Shown: one piece after another, positions 16,543 to 25,517 of the stretch | How positions within the stretch are numbered: position 1 is the stretch's first letter | How the letters are laid out: each line of letters begins with the position of its first letter | NCBI GenBank assembly: GCA_024235095.1 | Contig: JACKNC010000001.1 | Span: 124,001 to 188,000, forward strand | Direction of reading: 5' to 3' | Origin: Gammaproteobacteria bacterium | Lineage (GTDB): Bacteria > Pseudomonadota > Gammaproteobacteria > Competibacterales > Competibacteraceae | DNA length: 64,000 nt | Notes under the pieces: generated by a model | What the model saw: only the letters and a program-made list of their open reading frames with translations | What the model was told of the DNA's origin: nothing | Database searches by the model: none | Made by a program: the position numbers and the translations under genes

Positions 16543-17643
16543 ATGCCGGATTGGACACTGATCACCTTGGCCGGAGTGTTATCCATCCTTCTTGCCGCCT
16601 GGCTGCTCATCCAGATTTTCCTCAAAGGCCCCAGTCTGCGGAGTTACGATCAACCGATCCCTAACGCTCGCACCGGCTCGCGCGACCACGCCAGTCCCGA
16701 ACATCAGGAAGTCTTGCGGTTGCTGGAACAGGCGCAGACCGAAATTCGCACCGCTCCACGGAAACAATGGCTGGAAACCGTCCGCAAGGTCATGGCGCGT
16801 GGATTTGTAGAACCCTCCCTGCTCGCAAGTCATTCGGGATACCAGATTCGCCAAGTCGATGCCGGCGGCGTTGCCGGCGAATGGGTGCTGGCCCCGGATG
16901 CTGACCCGAATCGCCGCCTGCTTTATCTGCATGGCGGCAGTTTCATTAGCGGTTGCCCGCATGGCCATCGGGTGATCACCACGCAATTGGCCCGGATCAC
17001 GGGCGCTTCAGTGTTGGCGTTGGATTATCGGCTGATGCCGGAACATACGCGGCGAGACTTGATCGCTGATTGCCAGACCGGTTATCGCTGGATTCTCGAC
17101 CACGCTCCCGAGGAATCGGCGCCCGTTCAGGAATTGTTCGTCGCCGGCGACTCGGCGGGCGGCGGTCTGGCGCTCATGCTGATCGCCTGGGCGCGTGACG
17201 CCGGTTTGCGCGCGGCTGACGGCGCGATCGCCCTCTCGCCCAGCGTAGATATGACCTTCTCCAGTCCCACCCTCAAGAGCCATGCCCAATCCGACTGGAT
17301 GCTCGGTCCGGGTTTGGGCAAATTCATGAAAATTCCCTTTTCCATCCGGCTGCTCATTTTCTGGGCCATCAATCGCATGATGCCGCCCAATCCGTTGCTC
17401 TCACCGATTTTTAGCGATTTGTCGGGATTGCCGCCGGTGCTGATCCAGGTCAGCGAAGCCGAAATGATGTTGGGCGACGCCCGTCGCTATGTGAACAAGG
17501 CGCGCATTGCCGGAACTCAGGCGAAACTGGAAACCTGGCCGGATATGCTGCATGTCTGGCACTTGTTTGAACCGATTCTCCCGGAAGCGCGGGAGGCGCT
17601 GGAACGGATCGGGCAATTCGTAGCGCGCTGCTCAGTCAAATAG
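16543..17643 (+). CDS. Alpha/beta hydrolase of the hormone-sensitive-lipase family
   Basis: A 366-residue esterase-like enzyme. The ATG at 16543 is chosen because GGGAG lies 9 nt upstream. Residues 1-25 form a hydrophobic N-terminal anchor (LITLAGVLSILLAAWLLIQIF), so the enzyme is probably held at the inner membrane. The family oxyanion-hole motif HGG appears in YLHGGSFISG, the nucleophile serine in AGDSAGGG, and the late Asp and His in the C-terminal part (ETWPDMLHVWH). It probably hydrolyses short acyl esters; the substrate is unknown. The 3' end overlaps the convergent hydrogenase protease by 8 bp. Confidence 0.85.
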   Translation: MPDWTLITLAGVLSILLAAWLLIQIFLKGPSLRSYDQPIPNARTGSRDHASPEHQEVLRLLEQAQTEIRTAPRKQWLETVRKVMARGFVEPSLLASHSGYQIRQVDAGGVAGEWVLAPDADPNRRLLYLHGGSFISGCPHGHRVITTQLARITGASVLALDYRLMPEHTRRDLIADCQTGYRWILDHAPEESAPVQELFVAGDSAGGGLALMLIAWARDAGLRAADGAIALSPSVDMTFSSPTLKSHAQSDWMLGPGLGKFMKIPFSIRLLIFWAINRMMPPNPLLSPIFSDLSGLPPVLIQVSEAEMMLGDARRYVNKARIAGTQAKLETWPDMLHVWHLFEPILPEAREALERIGQFVARCSVK

Positions 17644-18127
17644 CCGCCCAGTCCATCCATGTTTCAACATCGGGCCGCGCCAGCAGCCGTCTGGCGAATT
17701 CGATTGCTGCTGCAAGGTGGGTCTCCGCTGTCGCGCTTAAAGACTCGCCCAGTTCAAATCGCTCGCCGCGAATCGCCAGTTGAAACGCTGGCGGCGGTGG
17801 CGTTTGATTAATTAGTTGATAAACGTGCAGCACCGCAGTTGGCGACAGCGCATGGCTGGTATAGCTGGTATCCCGCGACGGTTGGAGACGGGTCAACTGG
17901 TGCGGCGCTGGACAGGATACGCTGGCGTCCACAAACAGGGCCAGCGCCCGGCCCTCCAGATCAACGGCATGTTCGATCTGCAACTGGAAGTCGGTCAGCA
18001 ACTCAATGTTCCCCCAGTCGCTACGTTGTTCCTGCTCAGCCGCTAGTTGCTCCAGGAACAAGGGACCCAGGGCGTCATCCCCCCGACTTGGATTGCCAAC
18101 GGCCAGAACAACCACAGTTTTAGTCAA
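17636..18127 (-). CDS. Hydrogenase maturation protease (HupD/HoxW type)
   Basis: A 163-residue endopeptidase of the HycI/HyaD/HoxW family, which clips the C-terminus of a [NiFe]-hydrogenase large subunit after metal insertion. The diagnostic N-terminal block AVGNPSRGDDALGP (GNxxxxDDxxG) is present with its metal-binding Asp, plus the second acidic site in LFVDAS and a His in TSHALSP. No hydrogenase structural or hyp genes are in the window, so the target enzyme must be coded elsewhere. The cupin gene ends 22 nt upstream on the same strand. Confidence 0.87.
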   Translation of the reverse strand: MTKTVVVLAVGNPSRGDDALGPLFLEQLAAEQEQRSDWGNIELLTDFQLQIEHAVDLEGRALALFVDASVSCPAPHQLTRLQPSRDTSYTSHALSPTAVLHVYQLINQTPPPPAFQLAIRGERFELGESLSATAETHLAAAIEFARRLLARPDVETWMDWAAI

Positions 18128-18149
18128 TCTTTGTCTTCCAGGCTTGCTT

Positions 18150-18467
18150 TTACGAGGGCCGGTGACGGTAAAACACCGCCAGCCAGATGGCGGGGCGCGA
18201 AGTATACGTCACCCGATGCCGGGTATGCGCGGGCAGGTTCAGCGCATCGCCCCGCGTCAGGTGAACCCGCTCGCCATCGGCGAATTCGATACCGGCTTCC
18301 CCCTCCAGCAACAACACCCATTCGTTTTCGTCCTGATCATACCAGAAGCCGTCCGGGGAGGCGTGGCCGTTCGAGACAATCCGCTCGATGCGCACGGCGT
18401 CATGACGCAGCAGTTCAGTGAACGCTTCCTCAGTGAGCTTCTCGGGAAGGGGATGAAGTAGGTTCAT
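18150..18467 (-). CDS. Small cupin-domain protein
   Basis: A 105-residue single cupin barrel. Residues 46-66 (DENEWVLLLEGEAGIEFADGE) form motif 1 and the LPAHTRHRVTYTS stretch motif 2, with one clear His pair (HTRH) as possible metal ligands; motif 1 has lost the usual histidines. It resembles stand-alone cupins of unknown substrate. It lies directly upstream of the hydrogenase maturation protease on the same strand, so a shared transcript is likely. Confidence 0.8.
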   Translation of the reverse strand: MNLLHPLPEKLTEEAFTELLRHDAVRIERIVSNGHASPDGFWYDQDENEWVLLLEGEAGIEFADGERVHLTRGDALNLPAHTRHRVTYTSRPAIWLAVFYRHRPS

Positions 18468-18524
18468 GGACAGTGGGCTGTACTGACCCCGATTTTTTGG
18501 ATACTTAAATCGGGATGTTTAAGT

Positions 18525-18658
18525 TATACCGTTTCCCGGTAAGTTTTGAACGCTGGATTCCCCCCTTTAGCAAAGGGGGGCCGGGGGGGATTTGAACGCC
18601 GTGAGTTCCAGCCACAGGTCAAAATCCCCCCCGGCCCCCCTTTTTCAAAGGGGGGAGG
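18525..18658 (+). repeat. Palindromic MITE-like repeat, copy 2 (subfamily B)
   Basis: About 134 bp starting TATACCGTTTCCCGGTAAG, then the C-run/G-run palindrome, ATTTGAACGCCGTG, a variable middle and a second palindrome ending AAAGGGGGGAG. Copy 4 at 27035-27168 shares this layout almost base for base. It lies between the cupin gene and the 3' end of the haemagglutinin gene. Confidence 0.8.
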
Positions 18659-18701
18659 CTCCGTGGCATTAGGAAATAGCGAACCCCGAACGCTCATCGC
18701 T

Positions 18702-21700
18702 TCACCGGTTATTGAAACCGAACTCGGCCCCAGGAGGCGGTTGCACCGAGACCGGCGCGGCGGGGACATCCTGGCGGGAGTTCGCTGCCGAAGAAGCCAG
18801 CGCCACGGGTTCCGTCGGCAGACAGCGACTGAGGGGCGCGGGCATCGCCTCGTCTGGCCCGAGCGGCAATGCGCCCCGGCCATGAATCAGGAAATGACTG
18901 CGCTCGTCGCGGTCGCCGCTGTCACAGTGTCGGCTGATGTGGTGGGAGACATCGAGGTAGGGCGTGTTGAGGTTGGCCAGGCTACCGCTGATATCTGTGG
19001 TCGGGGCGTTGACTTCCACGGTGCCGTCGTTGCCGCTGCGGCCACCAGTGGCGCTTAGAACGTCGTCAACCGTAGGCGCATCGTGTAGGAAGGCTTGGGC
19101 TTCGATGCGGATGCGGCCCCCCTGAAATTCTTCAGCACGGGCAGTCACGGTGCTACCGTCCAGCGCGACGATGTTGGTGCTGTGAATAGTGACATTGCCG
19201 CCGTCGCTGTTAGAGATGTTGCCGCCTGCCGAGGAACTGATTTCGCTACCGTTGAGTAACTTAAGGTAATCGGCGTTGATCGTGACGTTGCCGCCAGTGG
19301 TGTCCGATGCAGTAGCGACAATGCTGCCGCCATCGGTCAGAGTCAGATAAGGGGCATTGACTTTTAATTCACCTGCGTTGCCTTCGTCACTAAAGGATCG
19401 GACGCTGATTCGCCCGTCATTTTTCACCGTGAGAGTATCGGTCACGCTCACGGTCACGTTTCCTCCATCACCGAGCGCGGTAGAGTTGGCCTGGCTGGAA
19501 ATTCCAGTAAAGCCGTCATACCCCATCCCATCCACGAGCAGATTGCCGACGCTCACCGTCACGTCCCCGGCAGGGCCTTCGCTAAAGGTGCCAGCACTGA
19601 TTTCCCCCCCATTCTGCACCGTGAGGGTGTCAGCAATATTGAGGTTCACGCTCCCTCCAGCTCCGGTGCCGTCTTCGGCATCGCTGGCCAGGCCGGTGAA
19701 GAACTCTGATCCCATCCCATCCACCAACAGATTCCGGGCATTCACCGTCACGTCCCCGGCAGGGCCTTCGCCCCAAGTGTCGGCGCTAATTTGCCCCCCA
19801 TTCTGCACCGTGAGGGTGTCGGTAAGGGTGAGATTCACGCTCCCCCCGGCCCCGGTGGAGTCGGAATTAGCGTTGCTGACCAGGCCGGTAACGGTCTCCG
19901 CTCCCATCCGATCTACCAACAGATTCCGGGCATTCACCGTCACGTCCCCGGCAGGGCCTGTGCCAAAGGTGCTGGCGCGGATGGTCCCGCCATTCTGCAC
20001 GGTGAGGATGTCGGTAAGGGTGAGATTCACGCTCCCCCCGGCCCCGGTGGAGCCGGAATTAGCACTGCTGGCCAGGCCGGTGAAGAACTCTGATCCCATC
20101 CCATCCACCAGCAGATTCCGGGCATTCACCGTCACGTCCCCGGCAGGGCCTTCGCTAAAGGTACCAGCACTGATTTCCCCCCCATTCTGCACCGTGAGGG
20201 TGTCGGCAAGGGTGAGGTTCACGCTCCCCCCGGCTCCGGTGGAGCCGGAATTAGCGTTGCTGACCAGGCCGGTAACGGTCCCCGCTCCCATCCGATCTAC
20301 CAACAGATTCCGGGCATTCACCGTCACGTCCCCGGCAGGGCCTTCGCTAAAGGTACCAGCACTGATTTCCCCCCCATTCTGCACCGTGAGAGTATCGGTC
20401 ACGCTCACGGTCACGTTTCCTCCATCACCGAGCGCGGTAGAGTTGGCCTGGCTGGAAATTCCAGTAAAGCCGTCATACCCCATCCCATCCACGAGCAGAT
20501 TGCCGACGCTCACGGTCACGTCCCCGGCAGGGCCTTCGCCCCAAGTGTCGGCGCTAATTTGCCCCCCATTCTGCACCGTGAGGGTGTCGGTAAGGGTGAG
20601 ATTCACGCTCCCCCCGGCCCCGGTGGAGCCGGAATTAGCTTGGCTGGCCAGGCCGGTGAAGGTCTCCGCTCCCATCCGATCTACCAACAGATTCCGGGCA
20701 TTCACCGTCACGTCCCCGGCAGGGCCTGTGCCAAAGGTGCTGGCGCGGATGGTCCCGCCATTCTGCACGGTGAGGATGTCGGTAAGGGTGAGATTCACGC
20801 TCCCCCCGGCCCCGGTGGAGCCGGAATTAGCACTGCTGGCCAGGCCGGTGAAGAACTCTGATCCCATCCCATCCACCAACAGATTCCGGGCATTCACCGT
20901 CACGTCCCCGGCAGGGCCTTCGCCCCAAGTGTCGGCGCTAATTTGCCCCCCATTCTGCACCGTGAGGGTGTCGGTAAGGGTGAGATTCACGCTCCCCCCG
21001 GCCCCGGTGGAGCCGGAATTAGCGTTGCTGACCAGGCCGGTAACGGTCTCCGCTCCCATCCGATCTACCAACAGATTCCGGGCATTCACCGTCACGTCCC
21101 CGGCAGGGCCTTCGCTAAAGGTGCCAGCACTGATTTCCCCCCCATTCTGCACCGTGAGAGTATCGGTCACGCTCACGGTCACGTTTCCTCCATCACCGAG
21201 CGCGGTAGAGTTGGCCTGGCTGGAAATTCCAGTAAAGCCGTCATACCCCATCCCATCCACGAGCAGATTGCCGACGCTCACGGTCACGTCCCCGGCGGGG
21301 CCTTCGCTAAAGGTACCAGCACTGATTTCCCCCCCATTCTGCACCGTGAGGGTGTCAGCAATATTGAGGTTCACGCTCCCTCCAGCTCCGGTGCCGTCTT
21401 CGGCATCGCTGGCCAGGCCGGTGAAAGTCTCCGCTCCCATCCCATCCACCAACAGATTCCGGGCATTCACCGTCACGTCCCCGGCAGGGCCTTCGCTAAA
21501 GGTGCCAGCACTGATTTCCCCCCCATTCTGCACCGTGAGGGTGTCAGCAATATTGAGGTTCACGCTCCCTCCAGCTCCGGTGCCGTCTTCGGCATCGCTG
21601 GCCAGGCCGGTGAAGAACTCTGATCCCATCCCATCCACCAACAGATTCCGGGCATTCACCGTCACGTCCCCGGCAGGGCCTTCGCCCCAAGTGTCGGCGC

Positions 21701-23972
21701 TAATTTGCCCCCCATTCTGCACCGTGAGGGTGTCGGTAAGGGTGAGATTCACGCTCCCCCCGGCCCCGGTGGAGCCGGAATTAGCGTTGCTGACCAGGCC
21801 GGTAACGGTCTCCGCTCCCATCCGATCTACCAACAGATTCCGGGCATTCACCGTCACGTCCCCGGCAGGGCCTTCGCTAAAGGTGCCAGCACTGATTTCC
21901 CCCCCATTCTGCACCGTGAGAGTATCGGTCACGCTCACGGTCACGTTTCCTCCATCACCGAGCGCGGTAGAGTTGGCCTGGCTGGAAATTCCAGTAAAGC
22001 CGTCATACCCCATCCCATCCACGAGCAGATTGCCGACGCTCACGGTCACGTCCCCGGCGGGGCCTTCGCTAAAGGTGCCAGCACTGATTTCCCCCCCATT
22101 CTGCACCGTGAGGGTGTCAGCAATATTGAGGTTCACGCTCCCTCCAGCTCCGGTGCCGTCTTCGGCATCGCTGGCCAGGCCGGTGAAAGTCTCCGCTCCC
22201 ATCCCATCCACCAACAGATTCCGGGCATTCACCGTCACGTCCCCGGCAGGGCCTTCGCCCCAAGTGTCGGCGCTAATTTGCCCCCCATTCTGCACCGTGA
22301 GGGTGTCGGTAAGGGTGAGATTCACGCTCCCCCCGGCCCCGGTGGAGTCGGAATTAGCGTTGCTGACCAGGCCGGTAACGGTCTCCGCTCCCATCCGATC
22401 TACCAACAGATTCCGGGCATTCACCGTCACGTCCCCGGCAGGGCCTTCGCTAAAGGTGCCAGCACTGATTTCCCCCCCATTCTGCACCGTGAGAGTATCG
22501 GTCACGCTCACGGTCACGTTTCCTCCATCACCGAGCGCGGTAGAGTTGGCCTGGCTGGAAATTCCAGTAAAGCCGTCATACCCCATCCCATCCACGAGCA
22601 GATTGCCGACGCTCACGGTCACGTCCCCGGCGGGGCCTTCGCTAAAGGTACCAGCACTGATTTCCCCCCCATTCTGCACCGTGAGGGTGTCAGCAATATT
22701 GAGGTTCACGCTCCCTCCAGCTCCGGTGCCGTCTTCGGCATCGCTGGCCAGGCCGGTGAAAGTCTCCGCTCCCATCCCATCCACCAACAGATTCCGGGCA
22801 TTCACCGTCACGTCCCCGGCAGGGCCTTCGCCCCAAGTGTCGGCGCTAATTTGCCCCCCATTCTGCACCGTGAGGGTGTCGGCAATATTGAGGTCGACGC
22901 GGCCCGCATCACCTGCGCCGAAAGTAGCGCTTTGTACAGCACTCCCGTCCAGCGACAAATTCCCTGCCTCAACCGTGATCGACCCGGCGTCACCTGCTGC
23001 GGTATCTGCTGTCAATCGGGCATTCCCGATAAAGCGCATCCCCCCCGCGATCTGTACATTCACATCCCGCCCTGCCTGCGCCCCGTAGGTATCGGCAAAC
23101 ACCATCCCGCCCCAGTTCACCCACTCCCCGCCGCGAATGAACAGCGCGCCGCCGCCTGCGCCGCTGGTGTCCATATCACCCAAAGGCACATCAGCAAACC
23201 CATTTCCCATATCGACCATCTTGCGCGGCGCATCAGGGTCACGCTTCATTGTTAACGTCCCCAACCGCCCAAACCCCTGCATGACCAAATCCGTATCTGT
23301 GGGGATCACCGCCCCCGCCGAACCGACCGCCGCTACATTCAACCGCCCCGCCGGCGCGTACACCGTCGCATTCGTCAGCGTCACATCCCCGCCAATTAGC
23401 GACAGCGTTTGTCCTTCTGCCCCATGCAGATAGCTGCCGTTGATGTCGATCCGCCCCGGCATCTCCCCGAGAAACCCAAACGCCTCCACCGGCGCGACTG
23501 TCAACACACTGTTTCCGGGCGTTAGCGCCTCAAACCGCCCGCCCTCACCCAAGCGCAAATAATCCGCCGTGCTGGCGTGGAACGACCCGGACACGTCCAG
23601 CCGGGCATTTTCCCCGAACAGAAGTCCCGCTGGATTGAGCAAATACAGATTCGCGCCGGGAATAGTCGAGCGCAGCAACCCGTCAATTGTGGACGCCTGC
23701 CCACCCGTCACCCGGCCAATGATGTTGCTCACTGAATTTGGCCCGCTAAAGGTCGCGGATTCCCCGGCATGAATCGAGAACTGGCCAAAGCTATGAAACA
23801 GATTGCCGCCGTGTTGTTGGCCCACCTCAGCGGGAATGGCGTAGTTCGGCCCGGACAACGGCCCCGCCGGCCCGAGCGTCCCGTCCAGGGTAACTTGGGC
23901 CAGACTGAGGCGAGTCAGCAGCATCAGCCCGAAAAACAGGGAAAAGCGATCAACAGGACGTAATGTCGCCAT
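18702..23972 (-). CDS. Filamentous-haemagglutinin-like TPS exoprotein with 18 internal repeats
   Basis: A 1756-residue secreted surface protein. Residues 1-26 form a signal peptide ending LSLAQ. The TPS/haemagglutination-activity domain follows (to ~290), with family-typical NPAGLLFGENARLDVSG and NLFHSFGQFSI. Then come 18 tandem ~63-64-residue units (coded at about 19430-22895), each built as LTVQNGG-x-ISA...GPAGDVTV...NLLVDGMG...TGL...GAGGSVNL, expected to stack as a right-handed beta-helix. The C-terminal part has shorter degenerate repeats and ends EFGFNNR with no membrane anchor. A TpsB (FhaC-like) outer-membrane partner would be needed for export and is not in the window. The role is probably adhesion, aggregation or biofilm matrix. 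Repeats this similar can be mis-assembled, so the copy number is provisional. Confidence 0.9.
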   Translation of the reverse strand: MATLRPVDRFSLFFGLMLLTRLSLAQVTLDGTLGPAGPLSGPNYAIPAEVGQQHGGNLFHSFGQFSIHAGESATFSGPNSVSNIIGRVTGGQASTIDGLLRSTIPGANLYLLNPAGLLFGENARLDVSGSFHASTADYLRLGEGGRFEALTPGNSVLTVAPVEAFGFLGEMPGRIDINGSYLHGAEGQTLSLIGGDVTLTNATVYAPAGRLNVAAVGSAGAVIPTDTDLVMQGFGRLGTLTMKRDPDAPRKMVDMGNGFADVPLGDMDTSGAGGGALFIRGGEWVNWGGMVFADTYGAQAGRDVNVQIAGGMRFIGNARLTADTAAGDAGSITVEAGNLSLDGSAVQSATFGAGDAGRVDLNIADTLTVQNGGQISADTWGEGPAGDVTVNARNLLVDGMGAETFTGLASDAEDGTGAGGSVNLNIADTLTVQNGGEISAGTFSEGPAGDVTVSVGNLLVDGMGYDGFTGISSQANSTALGDGGNVTVSVTDTLTVQNGGEISAGTFSEGPAGDVTVNARNLLVDRMGAETVTGLVSNANSDSTGAGGSVNLTLTDTLTVQNGGQISADTWGEGPAGDVTVNARNLLVDGMGAETFTGLASDAEDGTGAGGSVNLNIADTLTVQNGGEISAGTFSEGPAGDVTVSVGNLLVDGMGYDGFTGISSQANSTALGDGGNVTVSVTDTLTVQNGGEISAGTFSEGPAGDVTVNARNLLVDRMGAETVTGLVSNANSGSTGAGGSVNLTLTDTLTVQNGGQISADTWGEGPAGDVTVNARNLLVDGMGSEFFTGLASDAEDGTGAGGSVNLNIADTLTVQNGGEISAGTFSEGPAGDVTVNARNLLVDGMGAETFTGLASDAEDGTGAGGSVNLNIADTLTVQNGGEISAGTFSEGPAGDVTVSVGNLLVDGMGYDGFTGISSQANSTALGDGGNVTVSVTDTLTVQNGGEISAGTFSEGPAGDVTVNARNLLVDRMGAETVTGLVSNANSGSTGAGGSVNLTLTDTLTVQNGGQISADTWGEGPAGDVTVNARNLLVDGMGSEFFTGLASSANSGSTGAGGSVNLTLTDILTVQNGGTIRASTFGTGPAGDVTVNARNLLVDRMGAETFTGLASQANSGSTGAGGSVNLTLTDTLTVQNGGQISADTWGEGPAGDVTVSVGNLLVDGMGYDGFTGISSQANSTALGDGGNVTVSVTDTLTVQNGGEISAGTFSEGPAGDVTVNARNLLVDRMGAGTVTGLVSNANSGSTGAGGSVNLTLADTLTVQNGGEISAGTFSEGPAGDVTVNARNLLVDGMGSEFFTGLASSANSGSTGAGGSVNLTLTDILTVQNGGTIRASTFGTGPAGDVTVNARNLLVDRMGAETVTGLVSNANSDSTGAGGSVNLTLTDTLTVQNGGQISADTWGEGPAGDVTVNARNLLVDGMGSEFFTGLASDAEDGTGAGGSVNLNIADTLTVQNGGEISAGTFSEGPAGDVTVSVGNLLVDGMGYDGFTGISSQANSTALGDGGNVTVSVTDTLTVKNDGRISVRSFSDEGNAGELKVNAPYLTLTDGGSIVATASDTTGGNVTINADYLKLLNGSEISSSAGGNISNSDGGNVTIHSTNIVALDGSTVTARAEEFQGGRIRIEAQAFLHDAPTVDDVLSATGGRSGNDGTVEVNAPTTDISGSLANLNTPYLDVSHHISRHCDSGDRDERSHFLIHGRGALPLGPDEAMPAPLSRCLPTEPVALASSAANSRQDVPAAPVSVQPPPGAEFGFNNR
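19430..22895 (-). repeat. Coding tandem repeats of about 189-192 bp (18 units)
   Basis: Eighteen units of about 63-64 codons inside the haemagglutinin gene. They mix a few interchangeable blocks (QISADTWGEG / EISAGTFSEG / TIRASTFGTG; VNARN / VSVGN; SDAEDGTGAGG / SNANSGSTGAGG / SQANSTALGDGG) in different orders, with whole multi-unit blocks repeated nearly identically. Confidence 0.9.
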
Positions 23973-24015
23973 AGGAGCAATCTCTATCGAGGGGAAATCA
24001 GGTTCTCACTGCTGC

Positions 24016-24128
24016 GTAACCGTTCAGTCCCCCCTTTAGCAAAGGGGGGTAAGGGGGGATTTTGGCCCCGTCGCCCGTGCGGAATCCCTCCCGGCCTCCT
24101 TTTTCAAAGGGGGGAAATGAACGCTTAC
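24016..24128 (+). repeat. Palindromic MITE-like repeat, copy 3 (subfamily A)
   Basis: GTAACCGTTCAG..., two CCCCCCTTT/AAAGGGGGG palindromes separated by GGCCCCGTCGCCCGTGCGG, ending GAACGCTTAC. It lies directly upstream of the haemagglutinin start, so it may affect that promoter. Confidence 0.8.
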
Positions 24129-24333
24129 ACCGCTGCCATTTCATATACCCGTAAAGAGAGTATGGTAAACTCTATACCTTATTTCCAGCAAACGATTGTG
24201 GCGAATACCTTTTCATTTGAAACGGTGCTTTGGCCACCTGCGCTGGCTGCTAACCGGATCGACCAAAGCCAGCCCTACTTCGTGCTGGGCGAGGTGGGGA
24301 TTGCCAATGGTAGGGCAACCGGTCGCCCCGGCT
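24129..24333. other. Intergenic region upstream of the haemagglutinin gene
   Basis: About 200 bases past repeat copy 3 up to the aldo-keto reductase stop. No supported gene; a short open stretch here has no recognisable protein features. Confidence 0.35.
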
Positions 24334-25326
24334 TCACACATTGACCAGCTGCATCATCTCGGCTGGATACCGCAGGCCCGCGGCTGCATCGGGCGGAAAA
24401 GCAGTCGCCAACTCAGCATACTCCGTCGGAGTCAACATGATGTCGACCGCGCCCACATTGTCCTCCAGATAGCGCCGCCGCTTGGTGCCGGGAATCGGGA
24501 TAATGTCTTCCCCTTGGGCCAGCACCCAAGCCAAGGCCAATTGGGCCGGCGTACAGCCTTTCTGCCGGGCCAGCATCTCGATCTTGTCGACGAGGGCCAA
24601 ATTCCGGGCGAAGTTCTCGCCCTGAAAACGCGGGCTGGTGCGCCGGTAGTCGTCATCGGCAAAATCTTCCGGACGCCGGATCGCGCCAGTCAGAAAGCCA
24701 CGTCCGAGGGGACTATAGGCGACGAAGCTGACCCCGAAGCGACGGCACGCCGCCAAGACCCCGTCGGTTTCCGGGTCACGGCTCCACAGGGAATATTCGG
24801 ATTGCACCGCCGCGATCGGGTGGACCGCATAGGCCCGCGTGAGGGTGGCGGCGGAGACCTCCGACAACCCGAGCCAGCGCACCTTGCCAGCGCGCACCAA
24901 GTCCGCCATAGCGCCCACGGTGTCCTCAATGGGCGTGTCCGGGTCGAGCCGGTGCTGGTAATACAAGTCAATCGTCTCCACCCCCAACCGCCGGAGGCTG
25001 CCCTCACAGGCGGCGCGAATGTACTCGGGGCGACTGTTGAGACCGCGCCGCGTCGGATCTTGCGGGTCGCGCACGACGCCAAACTTGGTGGCGAGAACGA
25101 CGCGGTCGCGTTGCCCCCGGATCGCTCGACCGACTAGTTCTTCATTGGTGTGGGGGCCGTACATATCGGCAGTGTCCAGCAGAGTGATGCCTAACTCCAG
25201 CGCACGATGGAGCGTCGCCAGGGACTCGGCCTCATCGCGCCCACTGTAAAAATCACTCATGCCCATACAGCCTAGACCGATGGCGGAGACGGAAGGGCCG
25301 TTGCGGCCTAATAAACGGGTTTTCAT
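24334..25326 (-). CDS. Aldo-keto reductase
   Basis: A 330-residue NADPH-dependent oxidoreductase of the AKR superfamily (AKR13/YajO-like). The catalytic tetrad is complete: Asp51 and Tyr56 (DTADMYGP), Lys81 (ATKFG) and His125 (YYQHR). The C-terminal cofactor motif IPIPGTKRRRYLEDN is typical. It reduces aldehydes or ketones in the cytoplasm; the natural substrate is unknown. It is divergent from the KAS III gene, with which it shares a ~190-bp upstream region. Confidence 0.93.
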   Translation of the reverse strand: MKTRLLGRNGPSVSAIGLGCMGMSDFYSGRDEAESLATLHRALELGITLLDTADMYGPHTNEELVGRAIRGQRDRVVLATKFGVVRDPQDPTRRGLNSRPEYIRAACEGSLRRLGVETIDLYYQHRLDPDTPIEDTVGAMADLVRAGKVRWLGLSEVSAATLTRAYAVHPIAAVQSEYSLWSRDPETDGVLAACRRFGVSFVAYSPLGRGFLTGAIRRPEDFADDDYRRTSPRFQGENFARNLALVDKIEMLARQKGCTPAQLALAWVLAQGEDIIPIPGTKRRRYLEDNVGAVDIMLTPTEYAELATAFPPDAAAGLRYPAEMMQLVNV

Positions 25327-25517
25327 GGAAAGCGCCTCGTCAGGGTAATAATTCAGAATGATGGAATTTGCGGCGTTGCGTGTCGGGGGTGTCCATTGCG
25401 CACCTCGACCGAGTGATGGATTATCATGGGGTTCTCCAGATTTGAGATAGAATAACTAATATTAGAACACGACTTTGCGGCAAAACGAGCCGCTTCGTAT
25501 GCCAAAAGAAATTCCTG

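Noticed and set aside
19430..22895. CRISPR-like array
   Set aside because: The unit is about 190 bp, lies in one reading frame with conserved protein periodicity, and has no unique spacers.
19357..23088. Open frame of 1243 codons on the plus strand over the haemagglutinin repeats
   Set aside because: Mirror of a highly repetitive, GC-rich coding sequence; periodic by construction, no protein family features and no ribosome site. The minus-strand gene explains the region.
24196..25137. 313-codon plus-strand frame over the aldo-keto reductase
   Set aside because: Opposite strand of a gene with a complete catalytic tetrad; no family features.
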